This document shows positions 42,264-50,970 of a stretch of DNA of 64,000 nucleotides, piece after piece. The stretch's first letter is position 1. Each line of letters begins with the position of its first letter. The stretch is from Streptomyces longisporoflavus (lineage in GTDB: Bacteria > Actinomycetota > Actinomycetes > Streptomycetales > Streptomycetaceae), in NCBI RefSeq assembly GCF_014649775.1, contig NZ_BMTR01000007.1, positions 186,001 to 250,000 on the forward strand. The letters run 5' to 3'. The position numbers and the translations under genes are program-made. The notes beneath the pieces were generated by a model. That model saw only the letters and a list, made by a program, of their open reading frames with translations, did no database searches and was not told where the DNA came from.

Positions 42264-43376
42264 TCAGATCCTGCGCCGCGCCTTCCGCGCGCGTCGCACC
42301 ACCGCCGCCGCGCCAAGGAGCGCGACCGTCGCACCGGCGGCACCCGCGGCCGTCGCGTCCTTGCGGCCGAGCCGGCGTCCCGCCACGGTCCGGCGCCCCG
42401 CGACCTCCTCGAGGAGCTCCGCGAGCACCTCCTCGTTGGTCCACTGAGGCCGCCATCCGGCGTCGTGCAGCCGACTGACGCTGACCACCCACGGGTACAT
42501 CGTGTACGCGAGGTCACCGGCCGGAGACGGAGTGAGACCGATCCGGTGCAGCCGGGCCGCCGCACCGAGGGCCACCGTCGAGGGCAGCTCCATGCGCCGG
42601 ATCTCGCTGAGCTCCTCGACCTCTTCCTGCTCCAGCCATCCGTCGCAGCCGACGGCCAGCTCCCCCTCGACCTTCTCCAGGACGGCGTACTCCAGGGCGC
42701 TGCACAGGTCCTCGACGTGGCAGAACTGCCAGGCCGGGCGCGAGCCCGCCACCACGAGCAGCCGGGGCGACTCGAAGTACCGCGTGAGCGCGGTGTCCGT
42801 GCCGCCCACCAGGACGGCGGGCCGCACCACGGTGACGTTCAGACCGGGGTGGGCCTTCGGCGCGCGCCGGGCGAGTCGCTCGACCTCCAGGAGGTCGCCG
42901 ACGCCGGTCGCCTCCGCGGTGGCGCGCAATTCGGCGTCTTCGGAGAGGGGCAGTTCGTTGTCGGACAGCGCTCCGTAGACCATCGCCGACGTGCAGAGCA
43001 CGACACGGTGGACGCCGGCCGCCGCGGCGGCGGTCAGCACGGTCTGCGTGCCGCGTACGTTGTACGCCGTACGGGCCGCGGCGTCGGTCTCCAGGTCGAG
43101 ATCGAGCGCGAGGTGCACGACGACGTCCGCGCCCCGCAGCTTCTCCGCGATGGCCGGATCCCGCACGTCCAGGATGTGCCACTGCGCCGCGGCGCACTCG
43201 CCCCGGCGCTCGTCGATGGCGACGACCTGCTTGATCTCCTCGGACGCGGCCAGGCGCTCGGTGAGGAGCGCGCCCACGCCGGACGCGGCGCCGGTGACGG
43301 CGACCACGGGCCCTCGGACGGGGGCCGGGGTAGAAAGGTTTCGCGCTGCGCGAACCTGTGGATCTGGGGAACTCAC
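42264..43376 (-). CDS. NAD-dependent epimerase/SDR family protein
   Basis: A 370-residue extended short-chain dehydrogenase-like protein. The nucleotide motif is TGAASGVGALL (about residue 27) and a DVRDP strand follows. The usual YxxxK catalytic motif is not seen at the expected place after TSAMVYG, so catalysis is uncertain. The C-terminus is basic with a small hydrophobic helix (AAGAAGATVALLGAAAVVRRARKARRR), possibly membrane associated. The GTG at 43376 follows GGAG by 7 bases. It is divergent from the DUF2342 gene. Confidence 0.82.
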   Translation of the reverse strand: MSSPDPQVRAARNLSTPAPVRGPVVAVTGAASGVGALLTERLAASEEIKQVVAIDERRGECAAAQWHILDVRDPAIAEKLRGADVVVHLALDLDLETDAAARTAYNVRGTQTVLTAAAAAGVHRVVLCTSAMVYGALSDNELPLSEDAELRATAEATGVGDLLEVERLARRAPKAHPGLNVTVVRPAVLVGGTDTALTRYFESPRLLVVAGSRPAWQFCHVEDLCSALEYAVLEKVEGELAVGCDGWLEQEEVEELSEIRRMELPSTVALGAAARLHRIGLTPSPAGDLAYTMYPWVVSVSRLHDAGWRPQWTNEEVLAELLEEVAGRRTVAGRRLGRKDATAAGAAGATVALLGAAAVVRRARKARRRI

Positions 43377-43567
43377 CAGGCGTCTCCAGCGGTTGTCTTC
43401 AGTAGGTACGCGAATGACGCGTACGTACCAGGTGGCATCCATCCTGCCGCAGGCCATGAGTCGGCGAAGCACTGAGGCCCGATCCCGTCACGGTGTCTAC
43501 GCTGGGTGGTGTTGTAAGGCAGCCGCCGCCGGAACAGTACCGGCGGCCTGACGAGCCGAGGAATCCC

Positions 43568-45013
43568 GTGAGTGACACCCCATTCGGATTCGGCCTTCCG
43601 CCGGAGGAGCCGGAGAACGGCGACGAGGGCAAGAAGAAGGACAGCCCCGGAGGGGGACAGGGTGCAGGTGGTGGCCCTGGGAACCCATTCGGCTTCGGAG
43701 GTCTGCCCGGCGCGGGCGGCCCCGGTGGTGACAACCCGTTCGCCGCGATGTTCGGCTCGATGAATCCCAACGACCTGGGCGCCGCGTTCCAGCAGCTCGG
43801 CCAGATGCTCTCGTACGAGGGCGGGCCGGTGAACTGGGACATGGCCAAGGACATCGCCCGCCAGACGGTCTCCCGGGGGACGTCGGACGGCACCAAGGAC
43901 GCCAGCGTCGGCCCCGCCGAGCGCGGGGCGGTCGAGGAGGCGGTCCGCCTCGCCGACCTGTGGCTGGACGACGCGACGTCGCTGCCGTCCGGCTCGGGTG
44001 TGGCCGTGGCCTGGAGCCGCGCCGAGTGGGTCGAGGCGACCCTGCCGGTGTGGAAGGAACTGGTCGACCCGGTCGCCGAGCGCGTGGGCCTGGCCATGGG
44101 TGACGTGCTGCCCGAGGAGATGCAGGCCATGGCGGGCCCGCTGATCGGGATGATGCGCTCCATGGGCGGCGCCATGTTCGGCCAGCAGATCGGCCAGGCC
44201 GTGGGCGTGCTCGCGGGCGAGGTCGTCGGCTCCACCGACATCGGCCTGCCGCTCGGCCCGGCCGGCAAGGCCGCCCTCCTTCCGGTGAACGTCGAGGCGT
44301 TCGGCAAGGACCTGGGCATCGCCCAGGACGAGGTCCGGCTCTATCTCGCACTGCGCGAGGCCGCCCACCAGCGGCTCTTCGCCCACGTGCCGTGGCTGCG
44401 CTCGCACCTGTTCGGCGCGGTCGAGGGCTATGCGCGCGGCATCAAGGTCGACACGGCCAAGCTGGAGGACGTGGTCGGCCAGCTCGACCCGCAGAACCCT
44501 GAGCAGCTTCAGGAAGCGCTCCAGCAGGGCATGTTCCAGCCGGAGGACACCCCCGAGCAGAAGGCCGCTCTGGCCCGCCTGGAGACGGCTCTCGCGCTCG
44601 TCGAGGGCTGGGTGGACGCGGTCGTCCACGCGGCGGCCAAGCCCCGCCTGTCGTCCGCCGACGCCCTTCGCGAGACGCTGCGCCGCCGCCGTGCGACGGG
44701 CGGTCCCGCGGAGCAGACCTTCGCCACGCTCATCGGCCTGGAGCTGCGTCCGCGCCGGCTGCGCGACGCCTCGCGCCTGTGGGCCTCGCTCACGGACGCG
44801 CGCGGCGTGGACGGCCGGGACGGCCTGTGGGCCCACCCGGACATGCTGCCGACGGCCTCTGACCTGGACGACCCCGACGGTTTCGTGCACCACGAGCAGC
44901 TGGACTTCTCGGAGCTTGACAAGATGCTCGGCGAGGCGGCGGGCGGCTCCAAGCCGGACCTCAAGAAGGACACCGGCGACGACAGCGACACCGAGGGCGA
45001 CGACAAGAAGTGA
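43568..45013 (+). CDS. DUF2342 family zinc-dependent metalloprotease-like protein
   Basis: A 481-residue conserved actinobacterial protein. The N-terminal 60 residues are Gly/Pro-rich low complexity; the rest is the helical DUF2342 domain with REAAHQRLFAHVPWL (about residue 270), which aligns with the metal-binding helix of the family. An acidic Lys/Asp tail ends the protein. The GTG at 43568 has GAGGAA 6 bases upstream. The next gene starts inside its stop (GTGA). Mycobacterial synteny places it near the YlbL and UPF0182 genes, as here. Proteolytic activity is inferred only. Confidence 0.85.
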   Translation: MSDTPFGFGLPPEEPENGDEGKKKDSPGGGQGAGGGPGNPFGFGGLPGAGGPGGDNPFAAMFGSMNPNDLGAAFQQLGQMLSYEGGPVNWDMAKDIARQTVSRGTSDGTKDASVGPAERGAVEEAVRLADLWLDDATSLPSGSGVAVAWSRAEWVEATLPVWKELVDPVAERVGLAMGDVLPEEMQAMAGPLIGMMRSMGGAMFGQQIGQAVGVLAGEVVGSTDIGLPLGPAGKAALLPVNVEAFGKDLGIAQDEVRLYLALREAAHQRLFAHVPWLRSHLFGAVEGYARGIKVDTAKLEDVVGQLDPQNPEQLQEALQQGMFQPEDTPEQKAALARLETALALVEGWVDAVVHAAAKPRLSSADALRETLRRRRATGGPAEQTFATLIGLELRPRRLRDASRLWASLTDARGVDGRDGLWAHPDMLPTASDLDDPDGFVHHEQLDFSELDKMLGEAAGGSKPDLKKDTGDDSDTEGDDKK

Positions 45014-45534
45014 GCCTGTACGACGACGCGGTCCTCGTCCTGAAGGGTTACGAGGACCAGGAAGACCTGCGTCAGTACTACCTGGACCACCTCGCCGCCC
45101 ACCCCGAGGACGGCATGTGGAAGGCCTGCACGGACGGCCACGTGACGGCGAGCGCGCTGGTGGTCGACCCGTCACGCGGCCGCGTGCTGCTGACCCTGCA
45201 CAAGAAGCTGCGGATGTGGCTCCAGATGGGCGGCCACTGCGAGCCTGGCGATACGACGCTGGCCGCCGCCGCGCTGCGTGAGGCCACCGAGGAGTCCGGG
45301 GTGCCCGGCCTCGCGCTCCTGCCGGGCGGCCCGGTCCGCCTGGACCGCCACCCGATCCCGGGGCCCTGCACCCAGCACCTCGACGTGCAGTACGCGGCAC
45401 TGGCCCCTTCCGGAGCGACCGAGGCGATCAGCGACGAGTCCCTGGACCTGCGCTGGTTCGCGTACGACGAGGTGGCGAAGGTCGCCGACACGTCAGTGGT
45501 GCGCCTGGTGGAAGCAACAAGGGCGCGACTGTAG
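45010..45534 (+). CDS. Nudix hydrolase
   Basis: A 174-residue Nudix-fold protein. The box reads GHCEPGD then LREATEESGV: the REATEESG core is intact, but the first Glu is Asp and the loop has one extra residue relative to GX5EX7REUXEEXGU, a variant common in actinobacterial members. It should cleave a nucleoside-diphosphate-linked substrate. It is translationally coupled to the DUF2342 gene. The gene ends just before a palindromic repeat element. Confidence 0.85.
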   Translation: MSLYDDAVLVLKGYEDQEDLRQYYLDHLAAHPEDGMWKACTDGHVTASALVVDPSRGRVLLTLHKKLRMWLQMGGHCEPGDTTLAAAALREATEESGVPGLALLPGGPVRLDRHPIPGPCTQHLDVQYAALAPSGATEAISDESLDLRWFAYDEVAKVADTSVVRLVEATRARL

Positions 45535-45540
45535 AACGAC

Positions 45541-45598
45541 GCGCCCCGCAGGGGCGCGGGGAACTGCGCGACCAGCCACGACCGGCCCGCAGTTCCCC
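45541..45598. repeat. Intergenic palindromic element (Streptomyces dispersed repeat type)
   Basis: Two adjoining hairpins: GCGCCCC-GCA-GGGGCGC (45541-45557) and an 11-base stem GGGGAACTGCG (45558-45568) with CGCAGTTCCCC (45588-45598). The wording GGGGCGCGGGGAACTGCG is, from memory, a short sequence repeated in many Streptomyces intergenic regions. It fills the gap between convergent genes and may also stop transcription. Confidence 0.65.
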
Positions 45599-45635
45599 AC
45601 GCTCCTGCTCACTGCTTCCGCACCCCGCGCAGGGG

Positions 45636-46391
45636 CTAGCTCCAGACGTTCCCCTGGTTCTGCCCCCGCGCACCCTGCTGGCCCATGCCGTACTGAGCCC
45701 TGGCGCCCTGCCCGACGACGGCGTTCTGGGGCGGCAGCATTTCACTCGGCTGGACGAGCGCGTAGCCCTGGCCCATGAAGCTGAGCTCCCAGCCCTCACC
45801 GGTGTTGCCGCGTCGGCGCCACACGCCCGACGAGTGCGTCTGGGCCTGCATCTGCACCCGCAGGCCGTTGGACCAGGCGACGATCGCGTCGGCGTCGGCG
45901 TTCACGTACTGATCCGGCGTGACCTGCAGCATCAGCGGCTGGCCCGAGGTCATCAGGGCGACCTTGCCGCGGCCCGTGATGTTGAGCTGGTACTTGCCGG
46001 AGCCGGAGATTCCGTACTGGCTGTCCACGGCGATGACCTGGTGGGTCAGCGACGAGTCGAGCGCGAGGACATAGCTGCTGTCCACGGTCAGACCGTCCTG
46101 GTCCACGTCCACCACGTGGATGTACTGGGCGAGGTTCGCGAGGTAGACCGTGCCCTGACCGTGGCAGCGCATCAGGTCCAGGCCCTCGCCGGTGTGCGCG
46201 CGGGCCCGCTGGTTGCCCTGGCTCTGGTACTCCGCGTCGAACTCCATGAGCCCCTGGTAGGCGACCATGGCGCCCTTGCGGGCCAGGATGTCGTCGTGGC
46301 CCGCGAGGGCGACCCGCAGCAGCTGCGGGTTCTGGACGGTGTAGCGCTCCTGAGTCTGCTGCTCGGTGTGCGCGAAAAGTGGGCTCTGCAT
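45636..46391 (-). CDS. AIM24 family protein (third in array)
   Basis: A 251-residue AIM24/TRAP-like beta-sandwich protein. Repeating strands such as GEGLDLMRCHGQGTVYLA and GKYQLNITGRGKVAL are typical. The last 40 residues are Gly/Gln/Ala-rich and look disordered. The ATG has GAGGGGGAA upstream and is 16 bases from the preceding AIM24 gene, so the three genes form one operon. Bacterial members are of unknown function; they often occur near TerD-domain stress proteins. Confidence 0.85.
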   Translation of the reverse strand: MQSPLFAHTEQQTQERYTVQNPQLLRVALAGHDDILARKGAMVAYQGLMEFDAEYQSQGNQRARAHTGEGLDLMRCHGQGTVYLANLAQYIHVVDVDQDGLTVDSSYVLALDSSLTHQVIAVDSQYGISGSGKYQLNITGRGKVALMTSGQPLMLQVTPDQYVNADADAIVAWSNGLRVQMQAQTHSSGVWRRRGNTGEGWELSFMGQGYALVQPSEMLPPQNAVVGQGARAQYGMGQQGARGQNQGNVWS

Positions 46392-46407
46392 GCTGTTCTG
46401 TTCCCCC

Positions 46408-47088
46408 TCAGCCCCGGGCTCGGAGACGGTCGGTGCTGTCCTCGCTGGGCTGTACGACGACGATGCCCTCTCCGGAGAAGCCCATCTGGTAGGCCTCGCC
46501 GCTGCCGCGCCCGATGAGCGATCCGGCCTTGAAGCTGCGCTTTCCCTTCACCTTGAGGTTCGGGGACCAGGCGATCAGGGCGTCCGGATCGACGTACGTC
46601 TCGTCCTCGCCGCGACCGCAGTCGACGACGACCGGGGTGCCGCGGGACGTCAGCGCCACCCATCCCTGTCCGGAGATCTTGACGTTCCACAGGCCCTGGC
46701 CGGCGAACTTGGCCATGCCCTTGACGCGCTCGACGCCCCACTGGAGGGATGTGTCGAAGGCGAGGAGGTTCGTGCCGTTCACCGAGAGCGAGTCACCCGC
46801 CAGGTTGACGACGACGACGTCCGCTCCGTAGTCGGCGAGATAGAGCAGGCCGTCTCCGGAGCACTTCATCAGAGGTGCTCCCTCGCCGGTCATCCACTCC
46901 TTCGCGATCTGGCGCACGGCGGGCGGATTGGGCTCGTACTGCACGAACCCTTCGTAGGCGACCATCGAACCCACGCGCGCGAGGAGGTCGTTTCCGCTCT
47001 GCATGGCCACCTTGAGCATGTGGCTGCCGTGGTTCTCCATACGGGCCGCGACCGGTGCCGGGGCGAAGCCCGAGAGTTGCTGATTCAT
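46408..47088 (-). CDS. AIM24 family protein (second in array)
   Basis: A 226-residue AIM24 domain protein with the conserved GEGAPLMKCSGDGLLYLADYG and GQGLWNVKISGQGWVALTSRG strands. It has almost no extra sequence beyond the fold. The ATG is preceded by GGGAG and lies 11 bases after the TerD-AIM24 gene. It differs clearly from its two neighbours, so the array is an old duplication. Confidence 0.86.
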   Translation of the reverse strand: MNQQLSGFAPAPVAARMENHGSHMLKVAMQSGNDLLARVGSMVAYEGFVQYEPNPPAVRQIAKEWMTGEGAPLMKCSGDGLLYLADYGADVVVVNLAGDSLSVNGTNLLAFDTSLQWGVERVKGMAKFAGQGLWNVKISGQGWVALTSRGTPVVVDCGRGEDETYVDPDALIAWSPNLKVKGKRSFKAGSLIGRGSGEAYQMGFSGEGIVVVQPSEDSTDRLRARG

Positions 47089-47099
47089 GACGGGCTCCC

Positions 47100-48785
47100 T
47101 CAGACCTCGAACGGCTGGACGATGATGAAGTTGCCGGGCGCGCCCCGGAACTGGAGGTTCACGCTCTCCCCCGTGGAGCCCGCGTACGCGTTGCTGCGCA
47201 GCCGCACCTGGCTGGAGACGATCGCCTGGGCCGCCGCCGACCAGGCGACCACGGCGTGACAGTCGGCGAACGTCGTCGGCGTGACGGGCAGCACGACGGG
47301 CACACCGTGCGTCTTGACGATGACCGTGCCGGTGCCCTGGAACTGCATCACGAACAGCGCGCCACCGGGGATGCCGTGGCCCTCGATCCTGCGCACCTCG
47401 TGCTGGAGCGACTCGTCGAACGCGAGGACGTTCTCCGCGGAGACACAGATCGCGTCGCCCTGGAGCTCGATGGGGTGCAGGTGGGTGGCTTCCTCGGCGA
47501 GGAAGACCTGGCCGCGGCCGGAGCAGCGCATGAGCTGCATCTCCTGGCCGGTCGCGTTGCCCACGACGCGGCCCGCGAAGCCCGCGCCCTTGTAGCTGAA
47601 TTCGACCTTGCCCTGGTAGAGCACCATGCTGCCCTGCCGGGCGAGTACGGCCTGCTCGCTGACGCCGAGGTCGACGCGGACCATCTTCTCGTTCTGCTGC
47701 GTCCAGCGCTGCCCGGTGGGTGCTTCGCGGTACGCCGCGAGAGCCGCGGTCACGCCGCCGGCCTGCGGGGCACTCTGGGGGGCGCCTGCTCCGTACGGGG
47801 AGGGGGCCGCGGGCTGACCGGGGAACTGGCCGGGGGGCTGCTGGCCGTAACCGGGCGGCATCGGAGCGCCGGGCTGCTGGCCGTAGCCGGGCGGCGGGGG
47901 CGCCGACTGGCCGGGCACCTGGCTGTACTGCGGTTTCGGCTGCCCGTAGGGCTCGGGCGGAGGCGGAGGCGGCATCGTGCCGCCATGCGGCTGGTTCACC
48001 GGGGCCACGATGGTCTGCGCCGCGTGCACGGAGGGGTCGACCTGGGCCGGTGCCGGCGGCGGCGTGGCGCCCTGCGGCGGCGCGAAGTTCTGGGCCGGGG
48101 CGGGGGCGGGTGCGGGGGCCGGAGCGGGTGCCGGGGCCGGGGCCGGGGTCTGCGCGGGGGCTGCCGGGGCACCGAACGCGGGCGGCGCGGTGGCCTGGGC
48201 GGGCGGCGCGAAGGCCGGGGCGCCGACGGCCGGGGGTGCCTGCGGTGCGGGCTCCTCCTCGGCGACCTCGCCGCCGAAGTTCTTCAGGAGCGCGTCGAGA
48301 CCGCCGTCGAATCCCTGGCCGATCGCGGCGAACCGCCAGACGTCCTTCAGGTAGAAGTCGCCCAGCATCACGGCACGTTCCGTGGAGAATTCCGCGCCGT
48401 TGAAGGAGTAGCGGGCGACTTCCTCGCCACCCGCGACGATCCGGATGTAACCGGGGGCGACCTGCGACATCTGCCCGGCGCCGTCGATCGTCGCGGTGAA
48501 CGACAGCTTCTGGATCTTCGGCGGAATCCGGTCGAGCGTGACCCGGAACGACTCGGTGTCACCGGCCTGCGCGCCGAGGAGCTGGATGGACTCCTCGGGC
48601 GACTTCGGCTGGTTGAAGAAGATGAAGTAACTGTCGTCCGAGAGGCGCTCGTCCGCGTCCAGGCCGAAGCAACTGATGTCAAAGCTCAGTCCGGGGGCGG
48701 AGATCTGTACGCCTACGTACAGATCGGTGCCCGCGGTGAGGTCACTGATCTTGGCCTTGTGGCCGCGTTGGAATTCCCTGGCCAT
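47100..48785 (-). CDS. TerD-AIM24 fusion protein (first in array)
   Basis: A 561-residue two-domain protein. Residues 1-180 are a TerD domain with the calcium-site pattern (FGLDADERLSDDSYFIFFNQ, then GDTESFRVTLDRIPP). A Pro/Ala/Gln-rich linker of about 165 residues follows, including a long Ala-Pro alternation. The C-terminal AIM24 domain (about 350-561) carries GQEMQLMRCSGRGQVFLAEEA. TerD proteins belong to the tellurite and phage-stress modules; this fusion has no other ter genes around it. The ATG has GGGGGA 10 bases upstream. Confidence 0.88.
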   Translation of the reverse strand: MAREFQRGHKAKISDLTAGTDLYVGVQISAPGLSFDISCFGLDADERLSDDSYFIFFNQPKSPEESIQLLGAQAGDTESFRVTLDRIPPKIQKLSFTATIDGAGQMSQVAPGYIRIVAGGEEVARYSFNGAEFSTERAVMLGDFYLKDVWRFAAIGQGFDGGLDALLKNFGGEVAEEEPAPQAPPAVGAPAFAPPAQATAPPAFGAPAAPAQTPAPAPAPAPAPAPAPAPAQNFAPPQGATPPPAPAQVDPSVHAAQTIVAPVNQPHGGTMPPPPPPEPYGQPKPQYSQVPGQSAPPPPGYGQQPGAPMPPGYGQQPPGQFPGQPAAPSPYGAGAPQSAPQAGGVTAALAAYREAPTGQRWTQQNEKMVRVDLGVSEQAVLARQGSMVLYQGKVEFSYKGAGFAGRVVGNATGQEMQLMRCSGRGQVFLAEEATHLHPIELQGDAICVSAENVLAFDESLQHEVRRIEGHGIPGGALFVMQFQGTGTVIVKTHGVPVVLPVTPTTFADCHAVVAWSAAAQAIVSSQVRLRSNAYAGSTGESVNLQFRGAPGNFIIVQPFEV

Positions 48786-48902
48786 ACGTAACGACCGTCC
48801 CCCATCCCGAATGTAAATGCGTCGCGTCAGGCTAACCGGAAAGTCCGACAGCGAACCAAGCCGGTACAGAGCCGGTACACAACCTCCGTGAGCGGCGGAA
48901 GT

Positions 48903-49454
48903 TCACTCGTCGCGTGCGGCGGGCAGATGGGGCAGCCGGTCGGCCGCAACCACACCTTCGAGGTACCCACGGGCCCGCTCCGTGCGGGGGTAGGCCTCCA
49001 GGAGTCGCCAGAAATCGGACCCGTGCCCTGGCACGAGGAGGTGGGCGAGTTCGTGGACGAGGACGTAGTCGACGACGTACTCGGGCATGCCCTGCAAGCG
49101 GTGCGAAAGGCGGATGCTGCCTTCCGACGGGGTGCACGAACCCCACCGGGTGTTCTGGTTCGTGACCCAGCGAACGGACGCGGGCCTGGCCCGGCCGTCG
49201 AAGTACTGCTCGGAGAGGCGCTCGGCACGCTCGAAGAGCTCCGCGTCGCCCAGGACCCGCTTGCTCTCCTGGGCCGCGAGCTTGTCGAGCATGACGTTGA
49301 CCCAGCGCTGTTCCTCGGCCTCGGACATGCGGGCGGGGATGAGCACGACGGTGCGATCGCCCTCTCGGTACGCCGAGACCGTTCTGCGGCGGCGGGCGCT
49401 CCTTCTGACCTCGACCGCGCTCCCCCCAGAGCCGGGTGACGGCGGGCTGGTCAT
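48903..49454 (-). CDS. YgjP/SprT-like zinc metallopeptidase
   Basis: A 183-residue protein of the YgjP-type (DUF45, M48-like) metallopeptidases. The zinc site is VHELAHLLVPGHGSDFW: HExxH followed by a third His in GHGSDFW. An upstream NQNTRWGSCTPSEGSIRLSHRL block is the family signature. Substrate unknown. ATG 49454 is chosen for length; its ribosome site is weak, and the first 25 residues are Pro/Gly/Ser rich. Confidence 0.87.
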   Translation of the reverse strand: MTSPPSPGSGGSAVEVRRSARRRRTVSAYREGDRTVVLIPARMSEAEEQRWVNVMLDKLAAQESKRVLGDAELFERAERLSEQYFDGRARPASVRWVTNQNTRWGSCTPSEGSIRLSHRLQGMPEYVVDYVLVHELAHLLVPGHGSDFWRLLEAYPRTERARGYLEGVVAADRLPHLPAARDE

Positions 49455-49717
49455 GCTGCGCTGTGGGTTTCCGGCGCGGTGCAGTGGGTCGGCGGGCACG
49501 CCCCGACGTTACCCGCTGGGTGTGGGGGAAGTCCCGCCTCCGGGACGGTTCGGCGGGGTATCGCTCCCCGTGCGATCGATTAGTACGACGAATACCCCGC
49601 GCCTGTGGACAACCCGCGACGGCTGTCGATCGGGACGGGCATCCTGGCTGTCGACCGGCGATGCGGATGGGATGCGGACGGGGATCAGCAGCGCCGGATG
49701 ACCACGGGGGGACGACC

Positions 49718-50929
49718 ATGCATCCGATCCTGAAGCCGACGCTGCGACGCGGCTGGCGCGATCTGAACACCATCCAGTTCGGCGTGGCGCCCGCTCACGC
49801 ATTGGTGCTGGGGCCGGTGGACACGGCGACGGGCAGCTTTCTCCAGCTTCTGGACGGAACACGCGGGCTTCCGCTTCTGCGCGAGGAGGGCAGACGGATG
49901 GGTCTGCCCGACGATCACGTGGACAAGCTCGTGCGGCGGCTGTCCGGGGCCGGGCTCCTCGACGACGCGACCGGAGGCGGTTCGGCGGCCGACGCCCTGC
50001 GCAAGCGGGATCAGGCCATGGACCGGCTGCGCCCGGATCTGGCTTCCCTCTCGGTCGTGACCGCCGGGCCCGGTGACGGGATGCGGAAGCTGGCGGCGCG
50101 CCGCGCGATGCGGGTCCAGGTCCGGGGTGCGGGGCGAGTGGGGGCGGTGGTGGCGTCTGTCCTGTCCGGGGCCGGTGTGGGGCAGGTGGACGTGCTCGAC
50201 GGAGGAGTAGTCGAGCCCCGGGATGTGGCGCCGGGCGGTCATCCCGCCGAAGCGATCGGCGACCGCCGGGACGCCGCGGCGCGGCGGGGCGTGCGGCAAT
50301 GGGCTCCGGACCGGCCGCCCCGCCGGGTCCGGAGGACAGCGGGAGCGGCGAGGGCGGCGGGAGCAGCTAGGGCGGCGGAAGAACTGGGAGAAGCGGGGAC
50401 GGCGGGGACAGCGAGGGAAGAGGAGCCGGCTCTCTCCCTTGTGGTCATCACCCCGCGGGACGGGCTCGACGCACACGCCCCCGACCCCCTCGCCGCCGAG
50501 CCACTCGTCTCGTCGGGAACACCGCACCTTTACGCGGGGGTGATCGAGGGAACCGGAGTGGTGGGGCCGCTCGTCCTCCCGGGGGCGACGGCCTGCGCGG
50601 GCTGTCTGGCGCTCGACCGTGCGGACCGGGACCCCACCTGGCCGCGCATGCTGGCGCAGTGGCGTTCGGGACGCGCGCGCCATGTCACCGCGTGTGATCT
50701 GGCGCTGTCGACCACCGTCGCCGGCCTCGCCGCGGCGCATGCCCTGGCCTTTCTGGACGGGGCGGCACCAGCGAGCGCGGGAGTCCGCTGGGAGGCGTCC
50801 GTGCCGGGCCTTGACTGGCACGCACGGCCGGTGTCACCGCATCTCTCGTGCCCGTGCGGGGCGGGTGTGGTGGATAAGGGGGAACACCCCGCCGGGGACA
50901 AAGAGCCGCACGACACAATGGCCGGGTAA
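49718..50929 (+). CDS. ThiF/E1-like adenylyltransferase-fold protein, possible peptide-modification partner
   Basis: A 403-residue protein with an N-terminal winged-helix-like region (about 1-95), a Rossmann segment VRGAGRVGAVVASVLSGAGVG (about 130-150) as in E1/ThiF proteins, and a C-terminal part with CAGCLALDRADRDPTWP and a late CPCGAG that look like a split zinc site. An Ala/Gly/Glu-rich linker splits the domain. The ATP-binding Arg and Asp motifs of true E1 enzymes are not clear. Annotation pipelines often call such proteins TOMM leader-binding, but no YcaO or precursor gene is near. The ATG has a GGGGGGA site. Confidence 0.7.
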   Translation: MHPILKPTLRRGWRDLNTIQFGVAPAHALVLGPVDTATGSFLQLLDGTRGLPLLREEGRRMGLPDDHVDKLVRRLSGAGLLDDATGGGSAADALRKRDQAMDRLRPDLASLSVVTAGPGDGMRKLAARRAMRVQVRGAGRVGAVVASVLSGAGVGQVDVLDGGVVEPRDVAPGGHPAEAIGDRRDAAARRGVRQWAPDRPPRRVRRTAGAARAAGAARAAEELGEAGTAGTAREEEPALSLVVITPRDGLDAHAPDPLAAEPLVSSGTPHLYAGVIEGTGVVGPLVLPGATACAGCLALDRADRDPTWPRMLAQWRSGRARHVTACDLALSTTVAGLAAAHALAFLDGAAPASAGVRWEASVPGLDWHARPVSPHLSCPCGAGVVDKGEHPAGDKEPHDTMAG

Positions 50930-50970
50930 CCGCCTGACGAGGCGTGGCTGTCTGGGACTTGGAGGGGCGC

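Noticed and set aside
47700..48250. Ala/Pro repeat in the TerD-AIM24 gene as tandem-repeat DNA or CRISPR-like array
   Set aside because: Units are short, irregular and in frame; they encode a flexible protein linker, with no spacer-repeat pattern.
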